Of a DNA stretch of 51,952 nt, positions 42,714 to 51,813 are shown one piece after another. The position numbers were made by a program, and so were the translations under genes. This stretch comes from Rhodothermales bacterium (GTDB lineage: Bacteria > Bacteroidota > Rhodothermia > Rhodothermales > UBA10348), in assembly GCA_028284865.1 (NCBI GenBank), contig JANQQV010000028.1, positions 1 to 51,952 on the forward strand, written 5' to 3'. Each line of letters opens with the position of its first letter. Within the stretch, counting starts at the first letter, position 1. The notes under the pieces are model-generated. The model had not been told where the DNA came from. It searched no databases and worked only from the letters and a program-made list of their open reading frames with translations.

Positions 42714-43205
42714 ATGGGCCGAATTGACGAAATAGACGCACGCATTCTGGAGTTGCTTCAGGAACGGGGACGCATCAAGCGCAATGAGATTGCGGAAGAT
42801 GTGTCCCTTTCGATTCCATCCGTAAGTGAACGGATGCGAAAGCTCGAAGAGAGGGGAGTGATCGACGGTTATCAGGCCGTGGTCAATCCTCGCCGCGTCG
42901 GATTCGACATACTGGCTTTCATTCGAGTGATGGTGGATGGCTCCCGGAATTACGATGGGTTTGTCGAGCGTGCATGTGAATTGGACGCCGTACAGGAAGT
43001 CCATTCTGTTACGGGCGATGGCTCTCACGTTCTCCGCGTTTTGATCCGGAATACCTCGGGTCTGGAACAGATCCTGTCCACCATTCAGTCATGGCCCGGC
43101 GTGCATGGCACGTCGACCTCCATTGTCCTGTCGAGCTTCAAGGACACCCGGGCTGTCCCGGTTGAACCGATGACGCTCTCCGAACCCCTCGAACTCGTCT
43201 CCTGA
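42714..43205 (+). CDS. Lrp/AsnC-family transcriptional regulator
   Basis: Regulator of 163 residues. The N-terminal winged HTH reads RIDEIDARILELLQERGRIKRNEIAEDVSLSIPSVSERMRKLEERGVIDGYQAVVNPRRVG, typical of Lrp/AsnC. The C-terminal RAM (ligand-binding) domain follows: DILAFIRVMVDGSRNYDGFVERACELDAVQEVHSVTGDGSHVLRVLIRNTSGLEQILSTIQSWPGVHGTSTSIVLSSFKD. These proteins sense amino acids. It lies 34 bp upstream of glutamine synthetase on the same strand, so it may regulate that gene and itself according to nitrogen or amino-acid supply. Confidence 0.94.
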   Translation: MGRIDEIDARILELLQERGRIKRNEIAEDVSLSIPSVSERMRKLEERGVIDGYQAVVNPRRVGFDILAFIRVMVDGSRNYDGFVERACELDAVQEVHSVTGDGSHVLRVLIRNTSGLEQILSTIQSWPGVHGTSTSIVLSSFKDTRAVPVEPMTLSEPLELVS

Positions 43206-43239
43206 CCTTCTCAAGACACACCACGCGTATTAAATCATC

Positions 43240-45417
43240 ATGAGTCGCAACGCATCGGACTTCAACGTCCTCGCCGCCACGAAATTCACCGCCAATGGCT
43301 CCAAGCCGAACCCGATGGATATCGAATCCATCTTCGGCGAGAACACCTTCGGATTGGAAGAGATGAAGAGCCGTCTCTCCCCGGAAACCTTCGCCAGCTT
43401 GCTGGCAACCATCGACAAAGGCGAGCGAATCAACGCGTCCATTGCCGATGAAGTCGCTGCGGCGATGAAAGAGTGGGCTGTCGAACGAGGCGCCTCCCAC
43501 TTCACGCACTGGTTCCAGCCGCTGACGGGAAACACGGCTGAGAAGCACGACTCGTTCATCACACCGAACAAAGGTGGTGGTGTTGTTGCCAAGTTCTCCG
43601 GTAAAGACCTCATCCAGGGAGAGCCCGATGCCTCAAGCTTCCCTTCGGGAGGCCTGCGTGCAACGTTTGAAGCCCGTGGATACACGGTTTGGGATCCGAC
43701 GTCTCCGGCCTTCATCATCGAGAACAAGAACGGATCCTACCTGGCCATTCCGACGGCATTCGCGTCCTGGTCCGGTGAAGCGCTGGATATGAAAACACCG
43801 GTGCTCCGCTCGATGCTGGCCATCGACAAGCAGGCGCGTCGCGTGCTGAATCTGTTCGGGCACGACGATGTTCAGAAAGTTACCTCCACGGTCGGCGTTG
43901 AGCAGGAGTATTTCCTGATTGATGAGGAGTACTACTATCGCCGCCCCGATCTGATGACGAGTGGGCGTACGCTCATCGGCGCGAAGCCCCCGAAAGGGCA
44001 GGAGCTCGATGATCACTACTTCGGGTCGATCCCGGATCGCGTGCTTAGCTGCATGTTGGAGACGGAGAAAGAACTGTACCGTCTGGGCATTCCGGTCAAA
44101 ACGCGTCACAACGAGGTCGCCCCGAGCCAGTACGAGATCGCTCCGATCTTCGAAAACACCAACATTGCCTGTGACCATCAGCAGCTGGTGATGATCACGC
44201 TGCAGCGAATTGCTCGCAAGTACGGCCTGGTGTGCCTGCTCCACGAGAAGCCGTTCCGCGGCCTGAACGGAAGCGGGAAGCACAACAACTGGTCGATTGG
44301 TACGGACACGGGCTTGAACCTGCTCGAGCCGGGCGACAATCCACATGACAACATCCAGTTCCTGTTCTTCTGCACGGCCGTGATCAGTGCTGTGTACAAG
44401 CACCAGGACCTGCTGCGGGTGTCGGTTGCTTCTGCTGCTAATGACCACCGTCTGGGTGCAAACGAAGCACCCCCTGCCATCATCTCGGTCTTCCTGGGCG
44501 AACAGCTCGAGGATGTCTTCAACCAGATCCAGGAAGGCACGGCCACTGAGAGCATCCAGAGCGGGCTGATGGGACTGGGTACTCCGGTCATTCCGGATCT
44601 TCCTCGCCACGCGGGTGATCGCAACCGTACGTCACCATTCGCCTTCACGGGCAACAAGTTCGAATTCCGCGCCGTGGGATCGAGCCAGTCGGTGTCCTTC
44701 TGCAACGTCGTCCTCAACACGATCGCCGCTGAAGCCCTCGATGGGATGGCCGGCAAGCTCGAAGCAGCTCTCGAAGGAGGTGCCTCGCTCGAAGCAGCCG
44801 TTGCCGATGTGGTTCGCGACACAGTGCGTGAAGCCAAGACCATCATCTTCGGTGGTGACAACTATTCGGATGAATGGCATGCTGAAGCTGAGCGTCGCGG
44901 TCTGTTGAATCTGAAGACGACTGTTGATGCGCTCGAGACTCTGATTTCGGAGAAGAACATCAAGCTGTTCGAATCCTACGGAGTGCTCACTGAACCTGAG
45001 CTTCGCAGCCGTGAAGAAGTCTGGTCAGAGCAGTACTTCATCAAGATCAATACGGAAGCCGAAATGACGGAGTCCATGGCTCGCACCATGGTCATGCCCG
45101 CATCCACGCGCTATCTCAAGACGCTCCTCGATTCGATCGAATTGGGCGACGATGTTGGCATCTCGGTCAAAGGTGTCCGTGAGGCAGCCAAGCATGTTGC
45201 TGCGTATGTCGATGAGCTTCAGGATTCGCTGACCGAGCTGATCGATGCCAACAAGGATCTCGGTGGCGACACCATCCATGAGAAAGTGCATCACATGCTG
45301 CACAACGTCATTCCGGCGATGAACAAGGTTCGTCACGCCTGTGACCGCCTCGAGCGGATCACGCCGGCAGACGAATGGCCAGTCCCGACATACCGCGACA
45401 TGCTGTTCGTCAAGTAA
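43240..45417 (+). CDS. glnN: Glutamine synthetase type III
   Basis: Nitrogen-assimilation enzyme making glutamine from glutamate, ammonia and ATP; 725 residues, the large GSIII type found in Bacteroidota, cyanobacteria and relatives. The N-terminal part has [23 protein letters not shown] and [26 protein letters not shown]. Active-site regions include [65 protein letters not shown], and [22 protein letters not shown]. The C-terminal extension ([26 protein letters not shown]) is GSIII-specific. It directly follows the Lrp-type gene and ends in a strong hairpin. Confidence 0.97.
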   Translation: MSRNASDFNVLAATKFTANGSKPNPMDIESIFGENTFGLEEMKSRLSPETFASLLATIDKGERINASIADEVAAAMKEWAVERGASHFTHWFQPLTGNTAEKHDSFITPNKGGGVVAKFSGKDLIQGEPDASSFPSGGLRATFEARGYTVWDPTSPAFIIENKNGSYLAIPTAFASWSGEALDMKTPVLRSMLAIDKQARRVLNLFGHDDVQKVTSTVGVEQEYFLIDEEYYYRRPDLMTSGRTLIGAKPPKGQELDDHYFGSIPDRVLSCMLETEKELYRLGIPVKTRHNEVAPSQYEIAPIFENTNIACDHQQLVMITLQRIARKYGLVCLLHEKPFRGLNGSGKHNNWSIGTDTGLNLLEPGDNPHDNIQFLFFCTAVISAVYKHQDLLRVSVASAANDHRLGANEAPPAIISVFLGEQLEDVFNQIQEGTATESIQSGLMGLGTPVIPDLPRHAGDRNRTSPFAFTGNKFEFRAVGSSQSVSFCNVVLNTIAAEALDGMAGKLEAALEGGASLEAAVADVVRDTVREAKTIIFGGDNYSDEWHAEAERRGLLNLKTTVDALETLISEKNIKLFESYGVLTEPELRSREEVWSEQYFIKINTEAEMTESMARTMVMPASTRYLKTLLDSIELGDDVGISVKGVREAAKHVAAYVDELQDSLTELIDANKDLGGDTIHEKVHHMLHNVIPAMNKVRHACDRLERITPADEWPVPTYRDMLFVK

Positions 45418-45442
45418 GCCGATCAAGCTGATGACATGGGTT

Positions 45443-45473
45443 GGGGCGCGCGGTGCATTGCACCGCGCGCCCC
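45443..45473 (+). terminator. Hairpin terminator after glnN
   Basis: A perfect 14-bp GC-rich inverted repeat (arms 45443-45456 and 45460-45473) has a 3-nt loop ATT, 25 bp after the stop. Only a short ATTTT follows, so termination may rely mostly on stem strength. Confidence 0.75.
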
Positions 45474-45539
45474 ACGTATTTTGACCGATATTGACCCTTC
45501 CTATTTGGGCACGCCGATTCGCCATCTCTCTGACCAGTC

Positions 45540-46064
45540 ATGGACAAGACCTTCCATATTCCCCGTGCAGGCACGACCGGCATTGTTGTGCTGATCGTCA
45601 TCGCGCTGGCGCTGCTACTGTTTGCAGGTTGGATGTTCAGCAAGCGCTCCGAAAGCCTGGCCGGCGCCATCATCGGTGTATCCGTCACCCTTCCACTGGC
45701 GCTGATGTTCACCTGGTTCCTGATTCAGCAGGGACGGTCCACGCTGACATTGACTACGGAAAGCTTGAAGCTCGACGTGCCCTGGTATGCCAAGCAGGTA
45801 TCGTTGGCCGATGTCGAGACGTCGGAGGTCAGGCTGCTGACAGATGGAGATGCCGAGGAGTGGTCATTCAAATGGCGAACCAACGGAATCGGGCTACCGG
45901 AATACCAGGTCGGCTGGTTCAGCACAAAGGCAGGACATCGGGTTCTCGCTGCCAAGACCAGAGGAGAAAACGTCCTGATTCCGACGACCAAGGGCTTTGC
46001 ACTAGTCGTTTCGCTCAATGACCCTGAGGTGCTGATCGAGGCTCTTCGCGGTACGGCACCATGA
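45540..46064 (+). CDS. Membrane protein with bacterial PH domain
   Basis: Protein of 174 residues: two membrane helices (IVVLIVIALALLLFAGWMF and AIIGVSVTLPLALMFTWFLI) and a soluble beta-rich domain resembling the bacterial pleckstrin-homology type: GRSTLTLTTESLKLDVPWYAKQVSLADVETSEVRLL, GLPEYQVGWFSTKAGHRVLAAKTRGENVLIPTTKGFALVVSLNDPEVLIEAL. The closing ND-x-E-x-LIEAL helix is typical. Role unknown. Its stop overlaps the next start as ATGA (46061-46064), pointing to coupled translation with the hydrolase. Confidence 0.8.
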   Translation: MDKTFHIPRAGTTGIVVLIVIALALLLFAGWMFSKRSESLAGAIIGVSVTLPLALMFTWFLIQQGRSTLTLTTESLKLDVPWYAKQVSLADVETSEVRLLTDGDAEEWSFKWRTNGIGLPEYQVGWFSTKAGHRVLAAKTRGENVLIPTTKGFALVVSLNDPEVLIEALRGTAP

Positions 46065-46999
46065 ACCGCTCGTTCAATTCGGGCAGCATGACGCTGCTGG
46101 TCGCAGTCGTTGTGGCGGCGCTTGGATGTGGCGCGCAGCCCAAACCATCCCAAGGACAGTCGCAGGGAGTTACAGAGCGCGAGATCCGATTCGAAAGCCG
46201 GGGGACGACACTCGTGGGAACGCTTTTTCTGCCTCCCGGTCAGGGTCCGCATCCCGTCCTCGTAGGCGGGCACGGATCGGGTCATGTCGATCGTTCGGAC
46301 ACCTACCAGCGTGAAATCGTGGAGCGATTCACGCCACAGGGCATCGCTTTCTTCATGTTCGACAAGAGGGGGGTCGGGGCCTCTGGTGGTGAATACGCCG
46401 GCAGCTACAGTAGCTCCATGGTGATCTATGCGGTGGACCTGCTGGCCGCCCTGGACGCTGTGGTGCAGCAGCCGGATGTTGATGCTCGACGCGCTGGTTT
46501 CTGGGGCATGAGCCAAGCCGGTTGGACGATCCCGATCGCTGCTTCGATGGCACAGGATCGCGTCGCTTTCTCGATCATCGTTTCAGGCCCCACGGTGAGT
46601 ATCTGGGAGGAGGTCGTGTATTCAGAGCTTACCGGCGAGACGGCCAGGCGACCCTCCGGAATGTCTGCCACTGAGATTGATGCCCGTTTGCGTGAGACAG
46701 AATCACTCGGGCTTGATGCGGCGGCGTTCATCGCTGAACTCAAGATGCCGGTGCTCTGGGTATACGGAGACAAGGACCAAAGCGTGCCGTGGCAACACAG
46801 CATCCGCGAACTCGAACGCATCACGGAAGAGTGGGGGCGTCCATTTGCTTGGGAAGTGATCGAAAACGCGAATCACGGGCTTCGACAATCCCGCACGGGT
46901 GGTCCGTGGGAAAGGCCCACGCCCTCAGCGCCGGCCACCGGGTATTTCGAAGCCATGGCCGCTTGGATGGGGCCGCTGGTAGGCATCGATCTGCAGTGA
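46061..46999 (+). CDS. Alpha/beta hydrolase, lipoprotein
   Basis: Exported hydrolase of 312 residues. The leader MNRSFNSGSMTLLVAVVVAALGCG ends in a lipobox. The alpha/beta hydrolase domain has an opening strand GTTLVGTLFLPPGQGPHPVLVGGHGSG (oxyanion region), DKRGVGASGG, a nucleophile elbow GMSQAG with the likely catalytic Ser, VLWVYGDKDQSVPWQHS with the Asp, and NANHGLRQ with the His. The arrangement suits an esterase or dipeptidyl-peptidase-like (Xaa-Pro or acyl) enzyme; the substrate is unknown. Coupled to the PH-domain gene by ATGA. Confidence 0.9.
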   Translation: MNRSFNSGSMTLLVAVVVAALGCGAQPKPSQGQSQGVTEREIRFESRGTTLVGTLFLPPGQGPHPVLVGGHGSGHVDRSDTYQREIVERFTPQGIAFFMFDKRGVGASGGEYAGSYSSSMVIYAVDLLAALDAVVQQPDVDARRAGFWGMSQAGWTIPIAASMAQDRVAFSIIVSGPTVSIWEEVVYSELTGETARRPSGMSATEIDARLRETESLGLDAAAFIAELKMPVLWVYGDKDQSVPWQHSIRELERITEEWGRPFAWEVIENANHGLRQSRTGGPWERPTPSAPATGYFEAMAAWMGPLVGIDLQ

Positions 47000-47052
47000 T
47001 CTTGCCTGCGTAGTCCGCGCGTTGCAGAGCCATCAGATGACGGATAGAGCGT

Positions 47053-47874
47053 TCAGGCCCGGTCGCGATGACGCTGCGAAGGGGATTCAGTGGACGCCTG
47101 GTCTTCCTCCAACGGAATCAAAGGAGTCTGTGAGTGCTCCTCTGGATCCAGCTGTTGAATCGATGCTGAGGCCTTTTGCTCAACAGACTGCTTGCGAGCA
47201 GCTCTGAGGGCTTTCTTGGAAGCGATCAGGTCGAGGCTCGTTTCAAGCTGGCGAAGCTTCTTGACTTCGCGATTCATGATCCGGTCGACTGCGAATCGAC
47301 CGAGGAAGAATAGGGCCGCAAACGTAGAGAGGATGACCGCTGCAGCGGGGAAGCCGGATAGTTCGAGTGATTCGAACACAATCGGAAGCGAGATGATCGT
47401 TCCGATGATGGTCGGGATATACATGGGAACGGCCACGACGGGCTCTGCCCAGAAAAGAGTGACCTTCGTCTTCCCGTTGGCAACGTGCGCCGTGACCTGA
47501 GACTTCTCCGTCTCTGACTGGCTCGTCCATTCGAACACGTTTTCCCTGGTCGAAACGACTCCCGGGTCCTTGAACGTGCTCCGAATGGCCCCAATCATCT
47601 CTTCCCAGGTGGCACTGTCGATCTCTCCGTCCAACACGAAATCATTCGCATAGCTGATCGGTCCGCCCCAGAAGTTCTTCGTTCGTTCGGGTCCCGACTG
47701 CTGCAGTTCTGCGGCCGCCTTCAGGATGAGGTCAGGATCGAGACCGGCCTCGGCGCCTACCTGCTGAAGCTCTTCGATGGACAGGCCCGCGGCGTTGGGC
47801 CCCGATTCGTCAAGCGACATTTCAGCGGCCCGCTTCAGAATGGCGCCAATCTGTTTTTCGTTGTAGAGCTTCAT
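47053..47874 (-). CDS. Membrane protein with N-terminal helical repeat-like domain, unknown function
   Basis: Protein of about 273 residues when started at ATG 47874 (MKLYNEKQIGAILKRAAEMS). The first 60 residues, ending GLSIEELQQVGAEAGLDPDLILKAAAELQ, form a short helical unit that I recall from uncharacterised proteins of this bacterial group. A soluble domain (about 62-145) and two membrane helices (VPMYIPTIIGTIISLPIVF and AAVILSTFAALFFLGRFAV) follow, then a charged tail. I do not recognise a function. It is divergent from the sigma factor gene (208 bp between); a link such as membrane-bound control of the sigma factor is conceivable but unsupported. The upstream extension to 48015 is unlikely. 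Confidence 0.72.
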   Translation of the reverse strand: MKLYNEKQIGAILKRAAEMSLDESGPNAAGLSIEELQQVGAEAGLDPDLILKAAAELQQSGPERTKNFWGGPISYANDFVLDGEIDSATWEEMIGAIRSTFKDPGVVSTRENVFEWTSQSETEKSQVTAHVANGKTKVTLFWAEPVVAVPMYIPTIIGTIISLPIVFESLELSGFPAAAVILSTFAALFFLGRFAVDRIMNREVKKLRQLETSLDLIASKKALRAARKQSVEQKASASIQQLDPEEHSQTPLIPLEEDQASTESPSQRHRDRA

Positions 47875-48082
47875 GGCCGTGGCGAATGATTCATCCGAGT
47901 ATACGACGATGGTCCGTTTGGATGCGTCGGGTTTTCCCTGCACGACCACAGTGCAACTCCGCAGCCGCGACTTCGTCTTGTTTGACGAGCGGCAGGCAGC
48001 ACAAACTACCGGCACGGCAGAGGTCTGTGTTGGCTATCTTGTGCGGCCGAAGCTTCTACCCCCACCAGTATCAACTCATCGG

Positions 48083-48694
48083 ATGGCGAAAGGCGCCAAA
48101 GACAACTCGCCTTCGCAGTCGAGCGAACAGGATCGACTGCTGGTCGCCCGTGCGCTCGAGGGTGATCAGAGCGCCTATCAGGAGTTGATGGACAAATACC
48201 GAGGCGCACTGTCCCGGCACGTCCAGCGGATGGTTCGCAAGCAGGGAGAAGTTGATGACCTGGTTCAGGAGTGCTTCATCAAGGCTTTTTCAGCGCTGAA
48301 GTCCTACTCCACCGATTACGCCTTTTCGACGTGGTTGTACAAGATTGCGACCAACCACACGATTGACTTCCTGCGTAAGAAGAAGCTGCAGACCATGTCG
48401 ATCGACCGGCCCATCCAGACGAAAGACGGCGAAGTCGAGTATGAGCTGCCGGATACGTCCTATCGCCCCGACCGTCATATCGTCGAGGATCAACGCAAGG
48501 CGCTCATTCAGGAAGCCATTGAGCAGCTTCCGGAGAAGTACCATCGCGTGATCGTGATGCGGCACCAGCAAGAAAAGTCCTACGACGAGATCGCTGCCGA
48601 ACTGGACCTACCTCTTGGTACCGTCAAAGCGCACATCTTCCGCGCACGTGGCCTGCTCTACAAGTATCTGCGCGACAAACGGCATCTCATGTAG
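48083..48694 (+). CDS. ECF-type RNA polymerase sigma factor
   Basis: Sigma-70 family factor of 203 residues. Region 2: DQSAYQELMDKYRGALSRHVQRMVRKQGEVDDLVQECFIKAFSALKSYSTDYAFSTWLYKIATNHTIDFLRKKK. Region 4: IQEAIEQLPEKYHRVIVMRHQQEKSYDEIAAELDLPLGTVKAHIFRARGLLYKYL. The linker (LQTMSIDRPIQTKDGEVEYELPDTSYRPD) is usual for the RpoE/SigW-like groups of Bacteroidota. The long frame starts at 47873, but ATG 48083 (MAKGAKDNSP) matches family length. No obvious anti-sigma gene follows; the next gene is convergent. Targets unknown. Confidence 0.93.
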   Translation: MAKGAKDNSPSQSSEQDRLLVARALEGDQSAYQELMDKYRGALSRHVQRMVRKQGEVDDLVQECFIKAFSALKSYSTDYAFSTWLYKIATNHTIDFLRKKKLQTMSIDRPIQTKDGEVEYELPDTSYRPDRHIVEDQRKALIQEAIEQLPEKYHRVIVMRHQQEKSYDEIAAELDLPLGTVKAHIFRARGLLYKYLRDKRHLM

Positions 48695-48700
48695 TCCAGC

Positions 48701-49252
48701 TTAGTCGCGGCCGGTAAAGCTCTTCAGCCTTTCGATCCCCATCTCGTTCATCAGGGCGATATTGCGCGCAGGAATGCCTTCCACATTGGGGTGAGCTTCC
48801 GCGGCCCGTTCGACATCGACTTCCCGAATCAGGTGAAGCATCGGATAGGGAGATCTGTTCGTGAAGTTCGAGGCATCATCAGGATCCGTCCCGGCGAACT
48901 GGTAGTCGGGATGGAAGCTGGCGATCTGAATCTCGCCTTCCAGATCCAGGTCGACGAGCACCTGGTCGGCTACCTCCAGGAAATCGAGGTAGGCATAGAA
49001 TTCCGTCAAGGCCGCGGGATGTACGAGCAATGACGTACCGATGGTGTCGTCTGCTACTATCCTGCCCAGTTCGGACTCGAGTACCGGAAGAAGATCCATG
49101 GCTGAAGGGGCATCCGTTACCTCGATCCGGATGCGCTCCTGCACCAACTCCCGCTTGGCAAACGGACACAGATTCAAGCCGATGACGAATGTCTCGACCC
49201 ATCGACGTGTATCCGCAGCGATCTGATTCTGCTGTGTTTCAGAAATTCCCAT
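48701..49252 (-). CDS. DUF1415 family protein
   Basis: Cytosolic protein of about 183 residues matching DUF1415: ETQQNQIAADTRRWVETFVIGLNLCPFAKRELVQERIRIEV near the start, ALTEFYAYLDFLEVADQVLVDLDLEGEIQIASFHPDYQFAGTDPDDASNFTNRSPYPMLHLIREVDVERA in the middle and HPNVEGIPARNIALMNEMG at the end. Conserved LNLCPFA and FHPDYQFAG suggest an active site, but no function is established. ATG 49252 (MGISETQQ) is preferred to the longer frame from 49267. It converges on the sigma gene 6 bp away. Confidence 0.9.
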   Translation of the reverse strand: MGISETQQNQIAADTRRWVETFVIGLNLCPFAKRELVQERIRIEVTDAPSAMDLLPVLESELGRIVADDTIGTSLLVHPAALTEFYAYLDFLEVADQVLVDLDLEGEIQIASFHPDYQFAGTDPDDASNFTNRSPYPMLHLIREVDVERAAEAHPNVEGIPARNIALMNEMGIERLKSFTGRD

Positions 49253-49386
49253 GAGGCACCGTACCACACGCTTGGGACGCAGTTTCCGACATCAACAGAC
49301 CGAATGATCAGCTGGAAGCAGGATCGTTATTCCATCAGGCGACCCGAAAGCGTATCATTCAGAATCGTCAGCAATCGAGATGTGCC

Positions 49387-50250
49387 ATGAATCGTTACCT
49401 CCCCGTCGTCCTCATCATTCTGGTACTTGGGTGTGACTCGGCCGACGACCGGGTCGAACCGACACTTGAAGCAAGGACCGTACTGACCAGCTCCACGTTG
49501 GCCTCGAGCAGTTCTGCACCGGCAGTCAAGACCAAGGGCTCCGACACGTTCATAACTCCCTCCAATGTGGCTGGAGAAGCGGTGTCCTTGTTGTTTGCCA
49601 TAGCCGGAGTACCCGACGAAGGAGTCGTCATCTTTGGTGATGGCCGCCCGGATATCGCTCCGGCCAATGCGACTACATTCGCATTTGATTTCCAATTGGC
49701 GTTTCCCATCGTTTCAACACCGTCGTGGGACACCTCCCGACCCGGTGGTCAATCCGAACACATGGCCCTCATCTTTGCACATGTTGATGTCGATTTCGAG
49801 GTGAACAACCAGGTGCATGCCGCTCGCATTGCCTTGGTGTCAAACAACGGCATGCAGCGAGGGGACAAGCTGATGGATGTCGGCTCGGGATATCAGTGGT
49901 TCGACCTGAATACCGGAGCATTCACATCCACCCGTCCGGCGAACCCGGCGCGCATCGCAGAGGTGGAAAGCTTCTTCGACAGTATCCGGCCCAACATGGT
50001 GTTCTTCCCATTCAACGCCTTTATGACCAACCCTCCGCTGTCTCTGCTGACGGTTGATCTGTTGCCCGCCAGTGGACTCGATATCCTTCTCGACTTCGAT
50101 GTGAATGACATGCTTGCCCTTGAGGGCGTTGCGTCCACCACGGGCATGACAACCGCAGACATCATCCAGACATTGACATTGAGCCAGGCCATTGGCGGGT
50201 TCGGGAATTCCGGCATCGAAGTTGATGCGACAGCGACGATCCTCCCGTAG
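49387..50250 (+). CDS. Exported lipoprotein of unknown function
   Basis: Lipoprotein of 287 residues: leader MNRYLPVVLIILVLGC with lipobox Cys, then a Ser/Thr-rich linker (about 17-55). The rest is beta-rich and globular-looking (FDFQLAFPIVSTPSWDTSRPGGQSEHMALIFAHVDVDFEVNN, NGMQRGDKLMDVGSGYQWFDLNTGAFTS), ending in a Thr/Ala strand (IEVDATATILP). I recognise no family. It is flanked by an unremarkable 119-bp gap upstream and 93 bp to the sulfatase gene, which is convergent. Confidence 0.72.
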   Translation: MNRYLPVVLIILVLGCDSADDRVEPTLEARTVLTSSTLASSSSAPAVKTKGSDTFITPSNVAGEAVSLLFAIAGVPDEGVVIFGDGRPDIAPANATTFAFDFQLAFPIVSTPSWDTSRPGGQSEHMALIFAHVDVDFEVNNQVHAARIALVSNNGMQRGDKLMDVGSGYQWFDLNTGAFTSTRPANPARIAEVESFFDSIRPNMVFFPFNAFMTNPPLSLLTVDLLPASGLDILLDFDVNDMLALEGVASTTGMTTADIIQTLTLSQAIGGFGNSGIEVDATATILP

Positions 50251-50343
50251 ACTGCATTGTTGGTCTCAGGCATCAACTGCGGCTCTGTATGGCCACTTTC
50301 GCAGTGTCCGGTCTTGCTCCTGAATGAGGGTAGTATTCGAGGT

Positions 50344-51678
50344 TTACCGTGCTGCGCTTCGCATCTCAGCCGTAAGCGAGCTATCCAGAAACCGCATGCG
50401 TTCGGACATTGAGGCTACCCGATTGGGAAACTCGGCTGCTCGGTTCAAGGACTCGCCAACGTCTGAACTCAGATCATATAGGCTAACTGGAAATGGCTCA
50501 TCACCGGGCCAGCCACGCGTTTTTGCCATGTGCAGCTTCCAATCGCCCACGCGAATGGCTTCGAGACCTCCATTGCGACCGTAGTAGAGCAGCTCGTCTC
50601 GAGGAGATACATTTGTCGACGGATCCAGAAACAGCTGGCTGATATCTATTCCGTCAATTTCCTCTGATGGCGGACCGGCTCCGGCCCAGCCCGTCAATGT
50701 GGGAACGAGGTCCATCGCTGATGAAAGGCCGTCGCTGACTGAGCCTGCCGGAATACGATCTGGCCAGCGCGCGATCATCGGTACCCGGAACCCGCCCTCC
50801 CAGGTCGAGGCCTTTCCGCCTCGTAAGGGGGCATTCGAGCCGATGTTTTCGCCCACCGTCGCGCCATTGTCCGACGTGAACAAGACGATGGTTCGCTCAT
50901 CAATGCCCTGATCGACCAACGCCTGCATGACTTTGCCGACGCTCCAGTCGATCTCCTGAATCACATCGCCATACAGCCCACGCGCACTTGAGCCCGCAAA
51001 ATCCTCGGATGCATATAGTGGCACATGGGGCATGTTGTGCGCGATGTAGAGGAAAAAGGGTTCATTGCTGTGCTGCTCAACGAAGTCAACAGCTGCCTCG
51101 GTATAGCGCCTTGTCAGATAGCGTTGGTCCGGACCACTTTCTATCTCGTCCATGTTCAGCATCAGGGGCAGCGGCGGCGACTGGAAGGGCGGATTCTTGT
51201 AGAGGTAGGAATCCATGTCATTGGAATAGGGCACGCCGAAGAAGTGCTCGAATCCCTGAGCATTCGGCATCCACTCCGGCCGGTGACCCAGATGCCACTT
51301 GCCAATCATTCCCGTTCGATATCCGGCTGGTGCCAGGAGCTCGGCCAGGGTCTCTTCAGCCGGATTCAGCCCATGCTCTGAAAATGGAAAAATCACGGCT
51401 TCGTGCAGCTCGAGTCGCTTCGGATACGAACCGGTTAGAAGCGCTGCCCGTGACGGCGTGCACACGGCGGCAGGCATGTAGAAGTTGGTGAAGCGAACCC
51501 CTTCCTGGGCCAACCGATCAAGGTGAGGCGTTTCAAACCCCTGAGCGCCGTATGCGCCCACGTCTGCGTAGCCCTGATCATCAGTGAAAATGATGATGAT
51601 GTTCGGAGGCGAATCCGCCGGTGGAGTGCAGCTCGTGCAGATCAAAAGCGCCAGGAGGAAAAGGAGGGGTCTGCGCAT
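50344..51678 (-). CDS. Sulfatase (arylsulfatase type), lipoprotein
   Basis: Exported sulfatase of 444 residues hydrolysing sulfate esters. The leader MRRPLLFLLALLICTSC has a lipobox. The metal site begins NIIIIFTDDQGYADVG (Asp33, Asp34), and the catalytic CTPSR at 73-77 is the Cys-type motif needing conversion to formylglycine. GYRTGMIGKWHLGH and TIVLFTSDNGATVGENIGSNAPLRGGKASTWEGGFRVPMIARWP are further landmarks, the second with Asp-Asn metal ligands. Activation requires an FGE or anaerobic maturase; neither SUMF1-fold protein in this window has the catalytic cysteines. The natural substrate, probably a sulfated polysaccharide or ester, cannot be read off. Confidence 0.95.
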   Translation of the reverse strand: MRRPLLFLLALLICTSCTPPADSPPNIIIIFTDDQGYADVGAYGAQGFETPHLDRLAQEGVRFTNFYMPAAVCTPSRAALLTGSYPKRLELHEAVIFPFSEHGLNPAEETLAELLAPAGYRTGMIGKWHLGHRPEWMPNAQGFEHFFGVPYSNDMDSYLYKNPPFQSPPLPLMLNMDEIESGPDQRYLTRRYTEAAVDFVEQHSNEPFFLYIAHNMPHVPLYASEDFAGSSARGLYGDVIQEIDWSVGKVMQALVDQGIDERTIVLFTSDNGATVGENIGSNAPLRGGKASTWEGGFRVPMIARWPDRIPAGSVSDGLSSAMDLVPTLTGWAGAGPPSEEIDGIDISQLFLDPSTNVSPRDELLYYGRNGGLEAIRVGDWKLHMAKTRGWPGDEPFPVSLYDLSSDVGESLNRAAEFPNRVASMSERMRFLDSSLTAEMRSAAR

Positions 51679-51813
51679 GGGAATTGTGGGTCCGGATGAC
51701 CTTGAGAATAACGGAAGCTCCTACCAGTTCAAATCCGGCCTCGAGAACAGCGCCGACATTTGGTATTTCCTTGACGCACAGCGAGATTTGGCGATCGACC
51801 CTCCGAATTTCCC

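Noticed and set aside
43633-44610. Long minus-strand open frame inside glnN
   Set aside because: It lies wholly opposite a clear glutamine synthetase gene, has no recognisable domain, and is the expected shadow of a GC-rich coding region.
47873-48082. N-terminal extension of the sigma factor
   Set aside because: The 70 extra residues do not resemble a sigma domain and would overlap the divergent gene's promoter; ATG 48083 gives the usual length.
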